64,000 nt of DNA from Xanthomonas cucurbitae (GTDB lineage: Bacteria > Pseudomonadota > Gammaproteobacteria > Xanthomonadales > Xanthomonadaceae). Below the pieces are notes generated by a model that had not been told where the DNA came from, made no database searches, and saw nothing but the letters and a program-made list of their open reading frames with translations. The stretch covers positions 1 to 64,000 of the forward strand of contig NZ_MDED01000019.1 of NCBI RefSeq assembly GCF_002939885.1. Direction: 5' to 3'. Shown in pieces: positions 35,829-47,024 of the stretch; positions within the stretch are counted from its first letter, which is position 1; the number at the start of each line of letters is the position of its first letter. The position numbers were made by a program, and so were the translations under genes.

Positions 35829-37760
35829 TCACTGCGCCGTCTGCACCTTGCTCAGATCGCCGTAGACGATCTGGCCGCGAAAGCCCCGGCGCACCTGCTG
35901 GTAGAGCTCGCGAAACGCGCGGTAATCCTGTGGCTGGCACAAGGCCTGCGGCCCACGCACGGCAGCGCGTTGCAACCGGTGCACGGCGGTGACGGTCTGC
36001 CCCTGCCGCGTCCATTCCACCGCGTAGTCGCCTGCCTTGTTGCGGAACCGGCTGCTGCGCGGGATGGCAATGATGGGCACGGTGTCGGGCAAGGTCACCA
36101 CGTAGGTTTCCTCGCGCACGCTGTCGTTGCAATAGAACGGCGTCAGATTGTCTTCGGCCGAGGTGGTCGTGTAGATGTCACGGGTGGATTCGGCGCCAGG
36201 CATCTCCGGCAGGGTCATGCCACCGACCACGGAAAAATCCACCGCGTCGCTGGCCTGGAAGGTGTAGCGATAATTGAACGGCGTCTCCAGATCCAGTGGA
36301 TCGCCCTGGATCAGCAGATCGCCGATGCCGACGAAGCCGGACTGGGCAATGATCGATTCCTCGATGCGGTTGCGGTTCTGCGCATTGAGCTGCACGAACA
36401 TCGCGCGCAACCCCACCTCACCGGTTTGCCCGCTATCCAGCGTGGTCAGCCCCTGCAGGCCACCCTGCGGGGTGAAGCGATAGTCGGTCCGCGCAACATA
36501 GCGATTGACCTTGCGGTCGTTCGGCGGCGTGTGGGTGAGCTTGCCGTCGCGCGTATGCACCACCGGTGCGCCCAGGTCGCCGGCCGGCAGCTGGCCGAAG
36601 CGCGCATACGGGTTGGTGGAATCGACGTAGAGATCGAAGGCCGGCAGATAGGTGATGGCGTGATTGAAACGCCCCAGCACCGGGATCGCCGGCAATGTCG
36701 ACCCGCCCTCCGCACCGATCAGGACCGGCGTACTGGCGATGCCCTTGGCCGCCAGCAACGCTTCCAGGATCACCGTGTGGTCCTTGCAGTCGCCATAGTG
36801 GTTGGCCAGGATGCTGTCGGCACTGTTGGGCTCCAGCCCGCCATTGCCCAGGTACACCGCCACGTAGCGGATATTGCGCGCCACCCATGCGTACAAGGCC
36901 GCGGCCTGCGCACGCGGGGCGTCGATGCCCTTGGTGACCTGGTCGGCCAGCGCCTGGATTGCCGGCGTCACCGCCGCCGCGCGCGCGCCCTTGACGTGAT
37001 AGGCCAGGCCCATCTGCGACCAGCTGTCGAAGGTGCTGGCCATCAAGGTGGGGCTGAACTCCCAGGTTGCCGCGCTCCAGTTCTGGTTCTTCATCGGCAC
37101 GGTGCGCTGGTAACGCCACTCCCAGCGCGCCTGATCGCCACGCACCACCGGCTTGGTCCCGCCCTGTAGCCCACGCACCGACAGATGCATCGGCAACGAT
37201 TTCGGCGCCACCAGGGTCACCACCGCATCGTCGTATTGCGCAAACACGCTGAAGGTCTCCCACAGGCTGAAATAGCCGGGGAAATAGGGGGTATTCTGCG
37301 CCCGCCGCACCCGGTAGACGATACGTGCGCCGGGCGCCAGGTTCGGGAACACCACCACCTTGACCTTGCGGTCGGCATATATCGCCGCCGAGGCGCTGGA
37401 ATAGCTTTCCTGGGTGTAGATCTTGTCGCTGGCCACCTCCTGGCGCAGGCCTTCGGCGGTGACGGTATAGGCCTGAAGCACCTCGAGCGTTTCCATCTTC
37501 TCGCTGTAACTCAGGCGCACCTGGCTGAACTGCTCCACCGCCGACTTGGTCTTGAGCAGAATCTCGTATTCGTCGGTCTCCACGCTACTGGCATCGGCGC
37601 GTACTTCGTAGTCGGCGCGATAGCGCACGAAGCTGAAGTTGGTGTCGGCCTGGGTGCGTGCCGCCCCCGGGACAGGCGCCGCCTGCTGTCGGGGCTGTGG
37701 CTGGGCCAGCAGCGGCGCGGAGAACAACAGCACGAGCAACAACAAGGGACGATGCAGCAT
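35829..37760 (-). CDS. DUF3857 and transglutaminase-like domain exported protein
   Basis: A 643-residue protein with a Sec signal peptide (about 1-19). An N-terminal DUF3857 beta domain follows (about 45-215), then a transglutaminase/cysteine-protease-like core with the Cys-His-Asp triad visible as YGDCKDHT, RFNHAITYL and YVDSTNPYARFG, then a C-terminal beta domain. Such proteins are periplasmic and may process or bind peptides; the substrate is unknown. It lies between ftsK and lolA on the same strand. Confidence 0.8.
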   Translation of the reverse strand: MLHRPLLLLVLLFSAPLLAQPQPRQQAAPVPGAARTQADTNFSFVRYRADYEVRADASSVETDEYEILLKTKSAVEQFSQVRLSYSEKMETLEVLQAYTVTAEGLRQEVASDKIYTQESYSSASAAIYADRKVKVVVFPNLAPGARIVYRVRRAQNTPYFPGYFSLWETFSVFAQYDDAVVTLVAPKSLPMHLSVRGLQGGTKPVVRGDQARWEWRYQRTVPMKNQNWSAATWEFSPTLMASTFDSWSQMGLAYHVKGARAAAVTPAIQALADQVTKGIDAPRAQAAALYAWVARNIRYVAVYLGNGGLEPNSADSILANHYGDCKDHTVILEALLAAKGIASTPVLIGAEGGSTLPAIPVLGRFNHAITYLPAFDLYVDSTNPYARFGQLPAGDLGAPVVHTRDGKLTHTPPNDRKVNRYVARTDYRFTPQGGLQGLTTLDSGQTGEVGLRAMFVQLNAQNRNRIEESIIAQSGFVGIGDLLIQGDPLDLETPFNYRYTFQASDAVDFSVVGGMTLPEMPGAESTRDIYTTTSAEDNLTPFYCNDSVREETYVVTLPDTVPIIAIPRSSRFRNKAGDYAVEWTRQGQTVTAVHRLQRAAVRGPQALCQPQDYRAFRELYQQVRRGFRGQIVYGDLSKVQTAQ

Positions 37761-38053
37761 GGGTCTCGATCACGACAGGCCAAAGTGGCGCTTGGCGCAC
37801 AGGGTAGCCGTTGTGCCCGGCAATGACAGACATGGGCTTCCCACTCTGCCGCATCACTGCGCATGCCCTCCTGCCGACACTCCAGCAAGGTGAGCTGGAT
37901 CCGACGCTGGCTGCGCCTGTCGCCTGTCGCCGGACAACGCGATGCGATGCTTCGGTACGTTCAACGCTACCGAATCCAAGGGCGGCGCGTGGTCACCAGA
38001 AACCCGCAAATCCCCGCACCCGGCGCCCTGCACGGCGGTGATGGCCGCCGCGC

Positions 38054-40408
38054 TTACTTCGGGGGCGGCGGTGCCAGCACGCTGCGGTCGCCGTTGTGCT
38101 CGGGCGGGCTGACCACGCCGGCCGCTTCCATCGCCTCGATCAGGCGCGCGGCGCGGTTGTAGCCGATCTTCAAGCGCCGCTGCACGCCGGAGATGGAGGC
38201 GCGCCGGGTCTCGGTGACGATGCGCAGCGCCTCGTCATACAACGGGTCCGACTCGTCGCCACCACCGCCACTGCTTTCCGGCAGGCCGGTGGCACCGACC
38301 ACGGTGCCATCGCCCATGGTCTGCACTTCGTCCAGCACGCCTTCGACATAGGACACCGGCCCGCTGGCCTTGAGGTGCTCGACCACCCGATGCACTTCCT
38401 CGTCGCTGACGAAGGCGCCGTGCACGCGGTCCGGCAGTGCGGTGCCCGGCGGCAGATACAGCATGTCGCCGTTACCCAACAACGCCTCGGCGCCGGACTG
38501 GTCCAGGATGGTGCGCGAGTCGATCTTGGAACTGACCTGGAACGCCACGCGGGTTGGAATATTGGCCTTGATGAGGCCGGTGATGACATCCACCGACGGC
38601 CGCTGCGTGGCCAGGATCAGGTGGATGCCGGCCGCACGCGCCTTCTGCGCCAGACGAGCGATGAGCTCTTCGACCTTCTTGCCGACGATCATCATCATGT
38701 CGGCGAATTCGTCGATGAAGATCACGATGAACGGCAGCGTCTCCAGCGGCCGCGGTGCTTCGCCCAGCTCCGGGTTCGGCTTGAACAACGGGTCCATCAT
38801 CGGCTGGCCGGCGTCGATGGCGTCCTTGATCTTCTTGTTGAAACCGGCCAGGTTGCGCACGCCCACCGCGCTCATCAGCTTGTAGCGGCGTTCCATTTCG
38901 GCCACGCACCAACGCAGACCGTTGGCGGCCTCCTTCATGTCGGTGACCACCGGTGCCAGCAGATGCGGGATGCCTTGGTAGACGCTCAGTTCGAGCATCT
39001 TCGGGTCGATCATCAGCATGCGCAGCTCCTTGTGCGAGGCCTTGAACAACAGGCTCAGCACCATCGCATTGACCGCCACCGACTTGCCCGAGCCGGTGGT
39101 ACCGGCCACCAGCAGATGTGGCATGCGCGCCAGGTCGGCCACGGTCGGGCGGCCGGCGATGTCCTTGCCCAGCGCCAGCGTCAACGGGCTGGCCGACTTG
39201 TCGTATTCCTTGGAGCGCAGCAGCTCGGACAGGAAGATCATCTCGCGGGTGACATTGGGGATCTCCAGCCCGATCACCGACTTGCCCGGAATCACGTCCA
39301 CCACGCGCACCGACTTCACCGACAGCCCGCGCGCGATGTCCTTGTCCAGCGAGCTGATCTGGCTGACCTTGATGCCCGGCGCCGGCTCGATCTCGAAGCG
39401 TGTGATGACCGGCCCCGGATAGGCGCCAACCACCTGCGCCTCGATGCGGAAATCCTTGAGCTTGAACTCGATCTGCCGCGACAGTGTTTCCAGCGTTTCT
39501 TCCGAATAGCCCTTGGCCTGCGGCTTGGGGTCGTCCAGCAACGCCAGCGGCGGCAGGTCCGAGCCATCGGTACTCACGCCCTGGAACATCGGGATCTGCG
39601 TATCGCGCTTGGCGCGTTCGCTCTTTTCCACCACCGGTGCCGGCGGCGGCTCGATCTTGACCGGCTCGCGCTTGGCCTGCTTGACCGCATCGACCTTGCG
39701 CACTTCCTCGCGCTCCTCGCGCATCACCCGGGTCTGCTGCCACTCGCTGGCCTGGTGGGTCTTGCGCTGCATCAGCGGCCCCAGCGCCAGCACCCACTTG
39801 CCGATGCGCTCCATCACCGCGAACCACGACAAGCCAGTGGCCAGGGTGATCGACACCAGCAGCAGCACCACCACGAACAGGTTGGCGCCCAGCGCGCCGA
39901 AGCCGGCGCTGAGCGAGCCGCTCACTTGCTCCCCAAGAATACCGCCAGCCTCGGCGACTTCTCCATGATAAAGACGCAGATGCAGGAAGCCGGTCGAAGA
40001 GATCAGGAAGCCGACCATCCCAACCAACCGCAGCGAGGGTCCAAGGTCGCTCTGACTCTGCTCCTCGCGCTCGCCGATCAGGGCAATCCAGGCCACCGCT
40101 CCCAAGATCACTGGCAACAGAAAGGCCACGTAACCGAGCAAATACAGCAACACGTCCGCCGCCATGGCACCAAACCGGCCGCCCATGTTGTGAATCGGCG
40201 CGACCAGGTTGCCGGTGCGCGACCAGCCGGGATCGGTGGCCGAATAGGTGAACAGGCTGGCCAGCAGGTACAGCAGCAGCGGCGCCACCGCGATCAATGC
40301 CAGATCGCGCCAGAGCTTCTGTCGGCGCGGAGTGTCGGCGGCCGCCGTCTTGCGCGACGACGTCTTGCCTTCTGCGGGCTTGCTGCGTTCGGGAACCTGC
40401 TTTGCCAC
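38054..40408 (-). CDS. ftsK: DNA translocase FtsK
   Basis: A 784-residue septal DNA pump that clears and dimer-resolves chromosome termini. Four or five membrane helices occupy residues about 33-195, then a short charged linker, the motor domain with Walker A GTTGSGKS (about 437-444) and Walker [11 protein letters not shown], and the C-terminal winged-helix gamma domain that reads KOPS ([25 protein letters not shown]). The linker is much shorter than in E. coli FtsK (1329 residues), as in many other bacteria. Confidence 0.96.
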   Translation of the reverse strand: MAKQVPERSKPAEGKTSSRKTAAADTPRRQKLWRDLALIAVAPLLLYLLASLFTYSATDPGWSRTGNLVAPIHNMGGRFGAMAADVLLYLLGYVAFLLPVILGAVAWIALIGEREEQSQSDLGPSLRLVGMVGFLISSTGFLHLRLYHGEVAEAGGILGEQVSGSLSAGFGALGANLFVVVLLLVSITLATGLSWFAVMERIGKWVLALGPLMQRKTHQASEWQQTRVMREEREEVRKVDAVKQAKREPVKIEPPPAPVVEKSERAKRDTQIPMFQGVSTDGSDLPPLALLDDPKPQAKGYSEETLETLSRQIEFKLKDFRIEAQVVGAYPGPVITRFEIEPAPGIKVSQISSLDKDIARGLSVKSVRVVDVIPGKSVIGLEIPNVTREMIFLSELLRSKEYDKSASPLTLALGKDIAGRPTVADLARMPHLLVAGTTGSGKSVAVNAMVLSLLFKASHKELRMLMIDPKMLELSVYQGIPHLLAPVVTDMKEAANGLRWCVAEMERRYKLMSAVGVRNLAGFNKKIKDAIDAGQPMMDPLFKPNPELGEAPRPLETLPFIVIFIDEFADMMMIVGKKVEELIARLAQKARAAGIHLILATQRPSVDVITGLIKANIPTRVAFQVSSKIDSRTILDQSGAEALLGNGDMLYLPPGTALPDRVHGAFVSDEEVHRVVEHLKASGPVSYVEGVLDEVQTMGDGTVVGATGLPESSGGGGDESDPLYDEALRIVTETRRASISGVQRRLKIGYNRAARLIEAMEAAGVVSPPEHNGDRSVLAPPPPK

Positions 40409-40517
40409 CTGTAGCCAGACCTTAGAAAAATGCTGTTAGTGGTTGATAATAAACGACTGCGGCCGCAGTGACAGCAGTCAGGCGACCGCCGGCTGCCACG
40501 GCATGCAGCCGTCAACG

Positions 40518-40540
40518 AAAAACGCCGCACAAGGCGGCGT
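40518..40540 (-). terminator. intrinsic terminator upstream of ftsK
   Basis: On the minus strand ACGCCGC-CTTGT-GCGGCGT followed by a T-run (complement of A 40518-40522). It lies 110 bases upstream of the ftsK ATG in the divergent ftsK/trxB gap, with no recognisable minus-strand gene before it. Confidence 0.65.
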
Positions 40541-40604
40541 CGGACCTGCAACGTGGGTGGGCCATGCCATCTGCGGTTCAAGCAGTTCCATCGCGCCGCC
40601 TTGA

Positions 40605-41660
<1,056 letters not shown>

Positions 41661-41717
41661 GGTGATTGCCAACCGCCGGTCGCGCCCTGCGACCGGCCTG
41701 CCCAGCAGGCAGCGCGG

Positions 41718-42902
41718 ATGAGCGTTACCGCGCGCTGGTGCCGTCGGCTGGACGAATTGCCGGCTGGCGCCTGGGATGCGCTGCACGATGGCACGCATCC
41801 CTTCATCGGCTATGCGTTTCTGCAGGGACTGGAGCAGGAAGGCTGCCTGCGTCCGGACTGGGGCTGGAACCCGCTGCATCTGACCCTGTGGGAAGGCGAC
41901 AGCCTGGTCGCCGCCGCGCCGGGATATCTGAAACACAACTCGCACGGCGAATTCGTGTTCGACCATGCCTGGGCGCATGCGTACGCGCGCTACGGGCAGG
42001 AGTATTTCCCCAAGTGGCTGTGCGGGGTGCCCTACTCGCCGGTGACCGGCCCACGCCTGCTGGGCGCCCCAACGTGGCGGCCGCACCTGCTGGCGGCCAT
42101 GCGCGAGCTGGTGGAGCGCAGCGGCCTGTCGTCGGCGCATGTGAATTTCCACCCGGTGGACGAAGACACCGCCTTCGATACCGACTGGCTGGAACGCAAC
42201 GACCTGCAATACCACTGGCACAACCGCGCCGGCTGGACCAACTTCGAGGCGTTCCTTGGCGCCATGGACCACAAGCGGCGCAAGAACATCCGCCAGGAAC
42301 GGGCCAAGGTGCAGCGCGCCGGTATCCGCATGCGCGTGGTGCATGGCGACGAGGCCAGCCAGGACGACCTGGCGGCGATGTATGGCTTCTATCTCAAGAC
42401 CTTCAACGAGTACGGCAATTCGCCCGCACTCACGCCGCAGTTCTTGCAGCATCTGGCAACGGCCATGCCGCGCCAGCTGGTGATGTTCCTGGCCGACCTC
42501 GACGGCCGCCCGATCGCCGGCGCGCTCTGCCTGCGTGGCCACGACACCTTATACGGCCGTTACTGGGGCGGCGACACCCTGCCCGGCCTGCACTTCGAAA
42601 CCTGCTACTACCAGGGCCTGGAATACTGCCTGCGCGAAGGCCTGGCCCGCTTCGAGCCCGGTGCCCAGGGCCAGCACAAGATCGCGCGCGGCTTCCTGCC
42701 CACCCTGGTACGCAGCCGCCACTGGATCGCCGACCCCAGCTTTCGTGCGCCGCTGGCGCAATGGTGCGCGGACGAGCGCGTGGCGGTTGCCCAACAGGCC
42801 CTCGAACTGGCCGAGCACAGCCCGTTCCGCGACTGCACCGGTGCGCCGACTCCAGCGCACAATGCGCCGATGCACCCGTGTGAGGGACGGGCAAGGCTCT
42901 AA
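41718..42902 (+). CDS. FemAB-like GNAT protein (peptidogalycan family, DUF482)
   Basis: A 394-residue protein of the FemAB-like GNAT superfamily earlier called peptidogalycan biosynthesis/recognition. Diagnostic segments are NPLHLTLWEGDSLVAAAPGYLKHNSHGEFVFDHAW-like (about 55-90), FEAFLGAMDHKRRKNIRQER (about 178) and LPGLHFETCYYQGLEYCL. The acceptor substrate is not known. It sits between trxB and aat, 57 bases after trxB and 9 bases before aat, so it is probably co-transcribed with aat, another aminoacyl-transferring GNAT-fold enzyme. Confidence 0.8.
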   Translation: MSVTARWCRRLDELPAGAWDALHDGTHPFIGYAFLQGLEQEGCLRPDWGWNPLHLTLWEGDSLVAAAPGYLKHNSHGEFVFDHAWAHAYARYGQEYFPKWLCGVPYSPVTGPRLLGAPTWRPHLLAAMRELVERSGLSSAHVNFHPVDEDTAFDTDWLERNDLQYHWHNRAGWTNFEAFLGAMDHKRRKNIRQERAKVQRAGIRMRVVHGDEASQDDLAAMYGFYLKTFNEYGNSPALTPQFLQHLATAMPRQLVMFLADLDGRPIAGALCLRGHDTLYGRYWGGDTLPGLHFETCYYQGLEYCLREGLARFEPGAQGQHKIARGFLPTLVRSRHWIADPSFRAPLAQWCADERVAVAQQALELAEHSPFRDCTGAPTPAHNAPMHPCEGRARL

Positions 42903-42911
42903 ACTCGTCAG

Positions 42912-43661
42912 ATGTCGCGCGCTCTTCCCTTCCTGCTTTCCGCCGATCCCGCCGCGCCGTTTCCGCCTGCCGAGCAGGCATTGCGCGAGCCAGATGGCCT
43001 GCTGGCGATCGGTGGCGACCTGTCGGTGCCGCGGTTGCTCAATGCCTATGCGCATGGCGTATTCCCCTGGTTCTCCGATGGCCAGCCGCTGTTGTGGTGG
43101 AGCCCAAATCCGCGCATGGTGTTCTGGACCGAGAGCGTACGCCTCTCCTCTCGCTTCAGGCGCCAGCTGCGCACCAGCACCTGGACCGTGCGCGCCGATA
43201 CCGCGTTCGAGCAGGTCATTGCAGCCTGCGCGGCGATTCCGCGCGCAGGCCAGGACGGCACCTGGATCACGCGCCCCATGCAGCAGGCCTACATCGAGCT
43301 GCACCACCTCGGCCATGCGCATTCGCTGGAAGTATTCGACGGGACACACCTGGTGGGCGGCATCTACGGGGTGGCGATCGGCCGAATGTTCTTCGGCGAA
43401 AGCATGTTCAGTGCGCGCAGTGGCGGCTCCAAGGTGGCCCTGGCCGCCCTGGCTGCGGACCTGCACGCCCGTGGATGGCCGCTGCTCGATGCGCAGGTGG
43501 AAAACCCCCACCTGCTGAGCCTGGGAGCCGAACGCCTGCCGCGTGCAGACTTTTTGCATTCCGTGCAGCGGCAGGTGGCGCAACCGGAGCCGGCAGGCAG
43601 TTGGTCCGCGCGCTATGGCGAGCGGCTGGCGCGTGAGCTGCATGAAGCTCGCTTAACATAA
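42912..43661 (+). CDS. aat: leucyl/phenylalanyl-tRNA-protein transferase
   Basis: A 249-residue enzyme that adds Leu or Phe to proteins with N-terminal Lys or Arg, creating ClpS-ClpAP degrons. Conserved motifs are FPPAEQALREPDGLLAIGGDLSVPRLLNAYAHGVFPW (in part), WWSPNPR and GGIYGVAIGRMFFGESMFS. The neighbours clpA and clpS encode the recognition and unfolding part of the same pathway. Confidence 0.95.
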   Translation: MSRALPFLLSADPAAPFPPAEQALREPDGLLAIGGDLSVPRLLNAYAHGVFPWFSDGQPLLWWSPNPRMVFWTESVRLSSRFRRQLRTSTWTVRADTAFEQVIAACAAIPRAGQDGTWITRPMQQAYIELHHLGHAHSLEVFDGTHLVGGIYGVAIGRMFFGESMFSARSGGSKVALAALAADLHARGWPLLDAQVENPHLLSLGAERLPRADFLHSVQRQVAQPEPAGSWSARYGERLARELHEARLT

Positions 43662-43740
43662 ATTTGCACCACCGGGAGATGGGGCGTAAAATGCCGTCCC
43701 TTACGGCCCTGCCGGGCCAGCCGTGATTGCACAGGATTAC

Positions 43741-43959
43741 ATGTCGAAAGACGACTCCATTGAATTCGAAGGCAGCGTCAGCGAGACGCTTCCCAACACC
43801 ACCTTCCGGGTCAAGCTGGAAAACGGGCACGAGATCATCGCCCACATCTCCGGCCGCATGCGCAAGAACTACATCCGCATCCTGACCGGTGACCGGGTCA
43901 AGGTCGAGATGACGCCATACGACCTCACCAAGGGCCGTATCACCTACCGCATGAAGTAA
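43741..43959 (+). CDS. infA: translation initiation factor IF-1
   Basis: A 72-residue OB-fold factor binding the ribosomal A site. [35 protein letters not shown] and [18 protein letters not shown] are near-identical to other IF-1 proteins. AGGA lies 6 bases before ATG 43741; a GTG at 43723 in the same frame is not needed. Same gene order, aat-infA, as E. coli. Confidence 0.97.
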
Positions 43960-43983
43960 GCGGCTTTGGTGCTGAGACGCGAG

Positions 43984-44003
43984 GCGGCCCATGGCCGCTT
44001 TTT
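43984..44003 (+). terminator. infA terminator
   Basis: GCGGCC-CAT-GGCCGC followed by TTTTT, 24 bases after the infA stop codon. Confidence 0.85.
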
Positions 44004-44143
44004 GTCGTGCCTGGAATTTGCAGCGTACTGCCTTGCGGTGGCATTTGTCGTCACAACAGCCATGACGCCGCACAAACAGCCAGACGCAATGCGATAGGTC
44101 CGCCTCCAGACCCTAGCCGCAGACCTCTGCGTCAGGCAGGCAC

Positions 44144-44171
44144 AAAAAAGCCGCTCAGAGGAGCGGCTTTT
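44144..44171. terminator. bidirectional terminator between infA and clpA
   Basis: AAAAGCCGCTC-AGAG-GAGCGGCTTTT is a symmetrical hairpin with A-run and T-run, 19 bases past the minus-strand clpA stop; it would stop transcripts from both sides. Confidence 0.9.
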
Positions 44172-44190
44172 CGTTGACCAGAACTTGCGA

Positions 44191-46473
44191 TCAGTCGACC
44201 GTGGCAGGCAGCAAGCGCTCCGGTTCCGGATGCGCCTCCACTAGCAGCTCGCCTTCCTTGACGTCGATGTTGACGCGACCACCTTCCACCAGCTTGCCGA
44301 ATAGCAGCTCGTCGGCCAGCGGGCGCTTGATCTTCTCCTGGATCACGCGCGACATCGGGCGTGCGCCCATCAGCGGGTCGAAGCCATGCTGGGCAAGCCA
44401 GTCGCGCGCGGTTGGGGTGGCCGACAGCGAGACATGCTTTTCCTGCAACAGCATTTCCAGCTCGATGATGAACTTGTCCACCACGCGCAGGATGTGGTCG
44501 AACCCCAGTGGCTGAAACTGCACGATGGCATCCAGACGGTTGCGGAACTCCGGCGTGAACCCGCGGCGGATCGACTCCATCGCATCGGTGGAATGATCCT
44601 GCTTGGTAAAGCCGATCGACCGCCGCGATGCCTGGGTGGCACCGGCATTGGTGGTCATCACCAGGATCACGTTCTTGAAGTTGGCCTCGCGCCCGTTGGT
44701 ATCGGTGAGGATGCCGCGGTCCATGACCTGCAACAGGATGTTGAAGATGTCCGGGTGCGCCTTCTCCACCTCGTCCAGCAACAGCACGCAGTGCGGTGTC
44801 TTGACGATCTTCTCGGTCAGCAGGCCGCCCTGGTCGAAACCGACGTAACCCGGAGGCGCGCCGATCAGGCGGCTGATCGAATGCGCTTCCATGTACTCGG
44901 ACATGTCGAAGCGCACCAGCTCGATGCCGAGCTGCAGCGCCAGCTGCTTGGTGACCTCGGTCTTGCCCACACCGGTGGGGCCGGCAAACAGGAAGTTGCC
45001 GATCGGCTTTTCCGGGTTGGCCAGGCCGGAGCGTGCCAGCTTGATGGAGCCGGCCAGTGTCTCGATCGCCGGATTCTGCCCGAAGATCACCATCTTGAGG
45101 TTGCGCTCCAGATGCTGCAGCACGTCCTTGTCGGTCGCGCTGACCTGCTTGGCCGGAATCCGCGCCATCTTGGCGACGATGGTCTCGATTTCCTCGATGT
45201 CGATCAGTTCCTTGCGCTTGCCTGCCGGCAACAGGCGCTGGCGCGCACCGGCCTCATCGATCACATCGATCGCCTTGTCCGGCAGCAGCCGGTCGCCGAT
45301 GTGCTTGACCGACAAGTCAACTGCCGCCTGCAGCGCATCGTCGGCGTAGGTCACCCCATGGTGCGCCTCGTACTTGGGCTTGAGGCCCTGCAGGATCTCG
45401 AAGGTCTCGCCCACGGTGGGCTCGACGATGTCGATCTTCTGGAAGCGACGCGCCAGGGCACGGTCCTTTTCGAAGATGCCGCGGTATTCCTGGAAAGTGG
45501 TGGAGCCGATGCAACGCAGCTCGCCCGAGGCCAGCGCCGGCTTGATGAGGTTGGAGGCATCCATGGTGCCGCCCGACGCCGAGCCGGCCCCGATGATGGT
45601 GTGGATCTCGTCGATGAACAGCACCGCATTGGGCACCTTCTTCAGCGCGGTCAGCACGCCCTTCAGGCGCTTTTCGAAGTCGCCGCGATACTTGGTGCCC
45701 GCTACCAGCGCGCCCAGGTCCAGCGAGAAGATCACCGCATCGGCCAGCACGTCCGGCACGTCGTTATCGACGATGCGCTTGGCCAGTCCCTCGGCGATCG
45801 CGGTCTTGCCCACGCCCGCCTCGCCCACGTACAGCGGGTTGTTCTTGCGGCGGCGGCACAGCACCTGGATGGTGCGCTCGATTTCATCGGCACGGCCCAC
45901 CAGCGGGTCGATCTTGCCGTTGCGCGCCTGCTCGTTGAGATTGGTGGCGTACTCGGCCAGCGCGTCGCCCTTGCCCTCGCCTTCCCCGCCCTCGCTCTTG
46001 GGCTCGCCCTCGGACGCGGAGGGCTGCTCGCTGTCTTCGCCCAGCTTGGCGATGCCGTGGGACAGATAGTTGACGATGTCCAGCCGGGTGATGTCCTGCT
46101 GGTTCAGGAAATACACCGCGTGCGAGTCCTTCTCGCCGAAGATGGCCACCAGTACGTTGGCGCCGGTGACTTCCTTCTTGCCGGACGATTGCACGTGGTA
46201 GACGGCGCGCTGCAGCACGCGCTGGAAGCCCAGCGTCGGCTGGGTATCGCGGCCGTCGTCTTCGGCCAGGCGCGAGACCGCCGCCTCGATCGCCTGCTCC
46301 AGATCGTTGTGCAGGCGCAGCTGGTCTGCCCCACAGGCCTTGAGCACGGCCTGTGCGGAGGGATTGTCCAGCAGCGAGAGCAGCAGATGCTCGACGGTCA
46401 TGAACTCATGACGCGCCTCGCGTGCTCGCTTGTAGCACTGGCCGATGGTTTGCTCTAGGTCTTTGCTGAACAT
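44191..46473 (-). CDS. clpA: ATP-dependent Clp protease ATP-binding subunit ClpA
   Basis: A 760-residue AAA+ unfoldase for ClpP. The N-domain (1-140) binds ClpS; D1 has Walker A GEAGVGKTAIAEGL and D2 GPTGVGKTEVTKQL; the D2 region includes the ClpP-contacting IGF-type loop (SIGFTKQD). There is no long middle domain, which separates it from ClpB. A minus-strand unit with clpS 142 bases upstream. Confidence 0.96.
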   Translation of the reverse strand: MFSKDLEQTIGQCYKRAREARHEFMTVEHLLLSLLDNPSAQAVLKACGADQLRLHNDLEQAIEAAVSRLAEDDGRDTQPTLGFQRVLQRAVYHVQSSGKKEVTGANVLVAIFGEKDSHAVYFLNQQDITRLDIVNYLSHGIAKLGEDSEQPSASEGEPKSEGGEGEGKGDALAEYATNLNEQARNGKIDPLVGRADEIERTIQVLCRRRKNNPLYVGEAGVGKTAIAEGLAKRIVDNDVPDVLADAVIFSLDLGALVAGTKYRGDFEKRLKGVLTALKKVPNAVLFIDEIHTIIGAGSASGGTMDASNLIKPALASGELRCIGSTTFQEYRGIFEKDRALARRFQKIDIVEPTVGETFEILQGLKPKYEAHHGVTYADDALQAAVDLSVKHIGDRLLPDKAIDVIDEAGARQRLLPAGKRKELIDIEEIETIVAKMARIPAKQVSATDKDVLQHLERNLKMVIFGQNPAIETLAGSIKLARSGLANPEKPIGNFLFAGPTGVGKTEVTKQLALQLGIELVRFDMSEYMEAHSISRLIGAPPGYVGFDQGGLLTEKIVKTPHCVLLLDEVEKAHPDIFNILLQVMDRGILTDTNGREANFKNVILVMTTNAGATQASRRSIGFTKQDHSTDAMESIRRGFTPEFRNRLDAIVQFQPLGFDHILRVVDKFIIELEMLLQEKHVSLSATPTARDWLAQHGFDPLMGARPMSRVIQEKIKRPLADELLFGKLVEGGRVNIDVKEGELLVEAHPEPERLLPATVD

Positions 46474-46615
46474 TGGTCACTCCGAACGGCTGTTGCCAAC
46501 AATATGCGGCTTTTGTCGGGATTTTCCACAACCCTATCCAATAGGCATGTTCAGACAGCGTTAGCACGCGATTGCAGTCACACTGTTGCGCTGCTGGAAT
46601 GATCCAGCAACGGTC

Positions 46616-46936
46616 TCAGCGCTGTTCCATCGTGCACAGCAACGGGTGCTGGTTCATCCGCGAAAACTCGTTGACCTGCGCCACCTTGGACTCGGCGACT
46701 TCGCGGCTGTAGACCCCGCAGACGCCGCGCCCACGGGTGTGGACGTGCAACATGACCTGGGTGGCGCTTTCCAGGTCCAGGTTGAAAAACTGCTGCAGGA
46801 CGGTCACCACGAAGTCCATCGGGGTGTAGTCGTCGTTCAGCAGCAACACCTGGTAACGCGGCGGCGGCGCCACCTCCGGCTTGCTGGCTTCAACGGTCAG
46901 GCCGTGATCGTGTTCGTGTGAGGTCTTGCGAGGCAT
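46616..46936 (-). CDS. clpS: ATP-dependent Clp protease adapter ClpS
   Basis: A 106-residue adapter delivering N-degron substrates to ClpA. The ligand pocket and ClpA-binding segments [14 protein letters not shown] (31-44) and [19 protein letters not shown] (64-82) are intact, after a flexible His/acid-rich N-tail. Together with aat and clpA it completes a leucine-degron pathway within 4 kb. Confidence 0.96.
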   Translation of the reverse strand: MPRKTSHEHDHGLTVEASKPEVAPPPRYQVLLLNDDYTPMDFVVTVLQQFFNLDLESATQVMLHVHTRGRGVCGVYSREVAESKVAQVNEFSRMNQHPLLCTMEQR

Positions 46937-47024
46937 CCGGCCATTATACGGTTCAACGCCACGCGCATTGGACGATTTGCGCCGCGGCCCGCACAATTTG
47001 TCTCCAATTTCCCCCTTGGCCCCC

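Noticed and set aside
38096..40414. Long open frame (over 770 codons) antisense to ftsK
   Set aside because: A GC-rich codon-bias shadow: His/Arg/Gln-rich translation with no domain, while the opposite strand encodes full FtsK.
44386..46458. Long open frame (about 690 codons) antisense to clpA
   Set aside because: The same shadow effect; ClpA motifs are perfect on the other strand.
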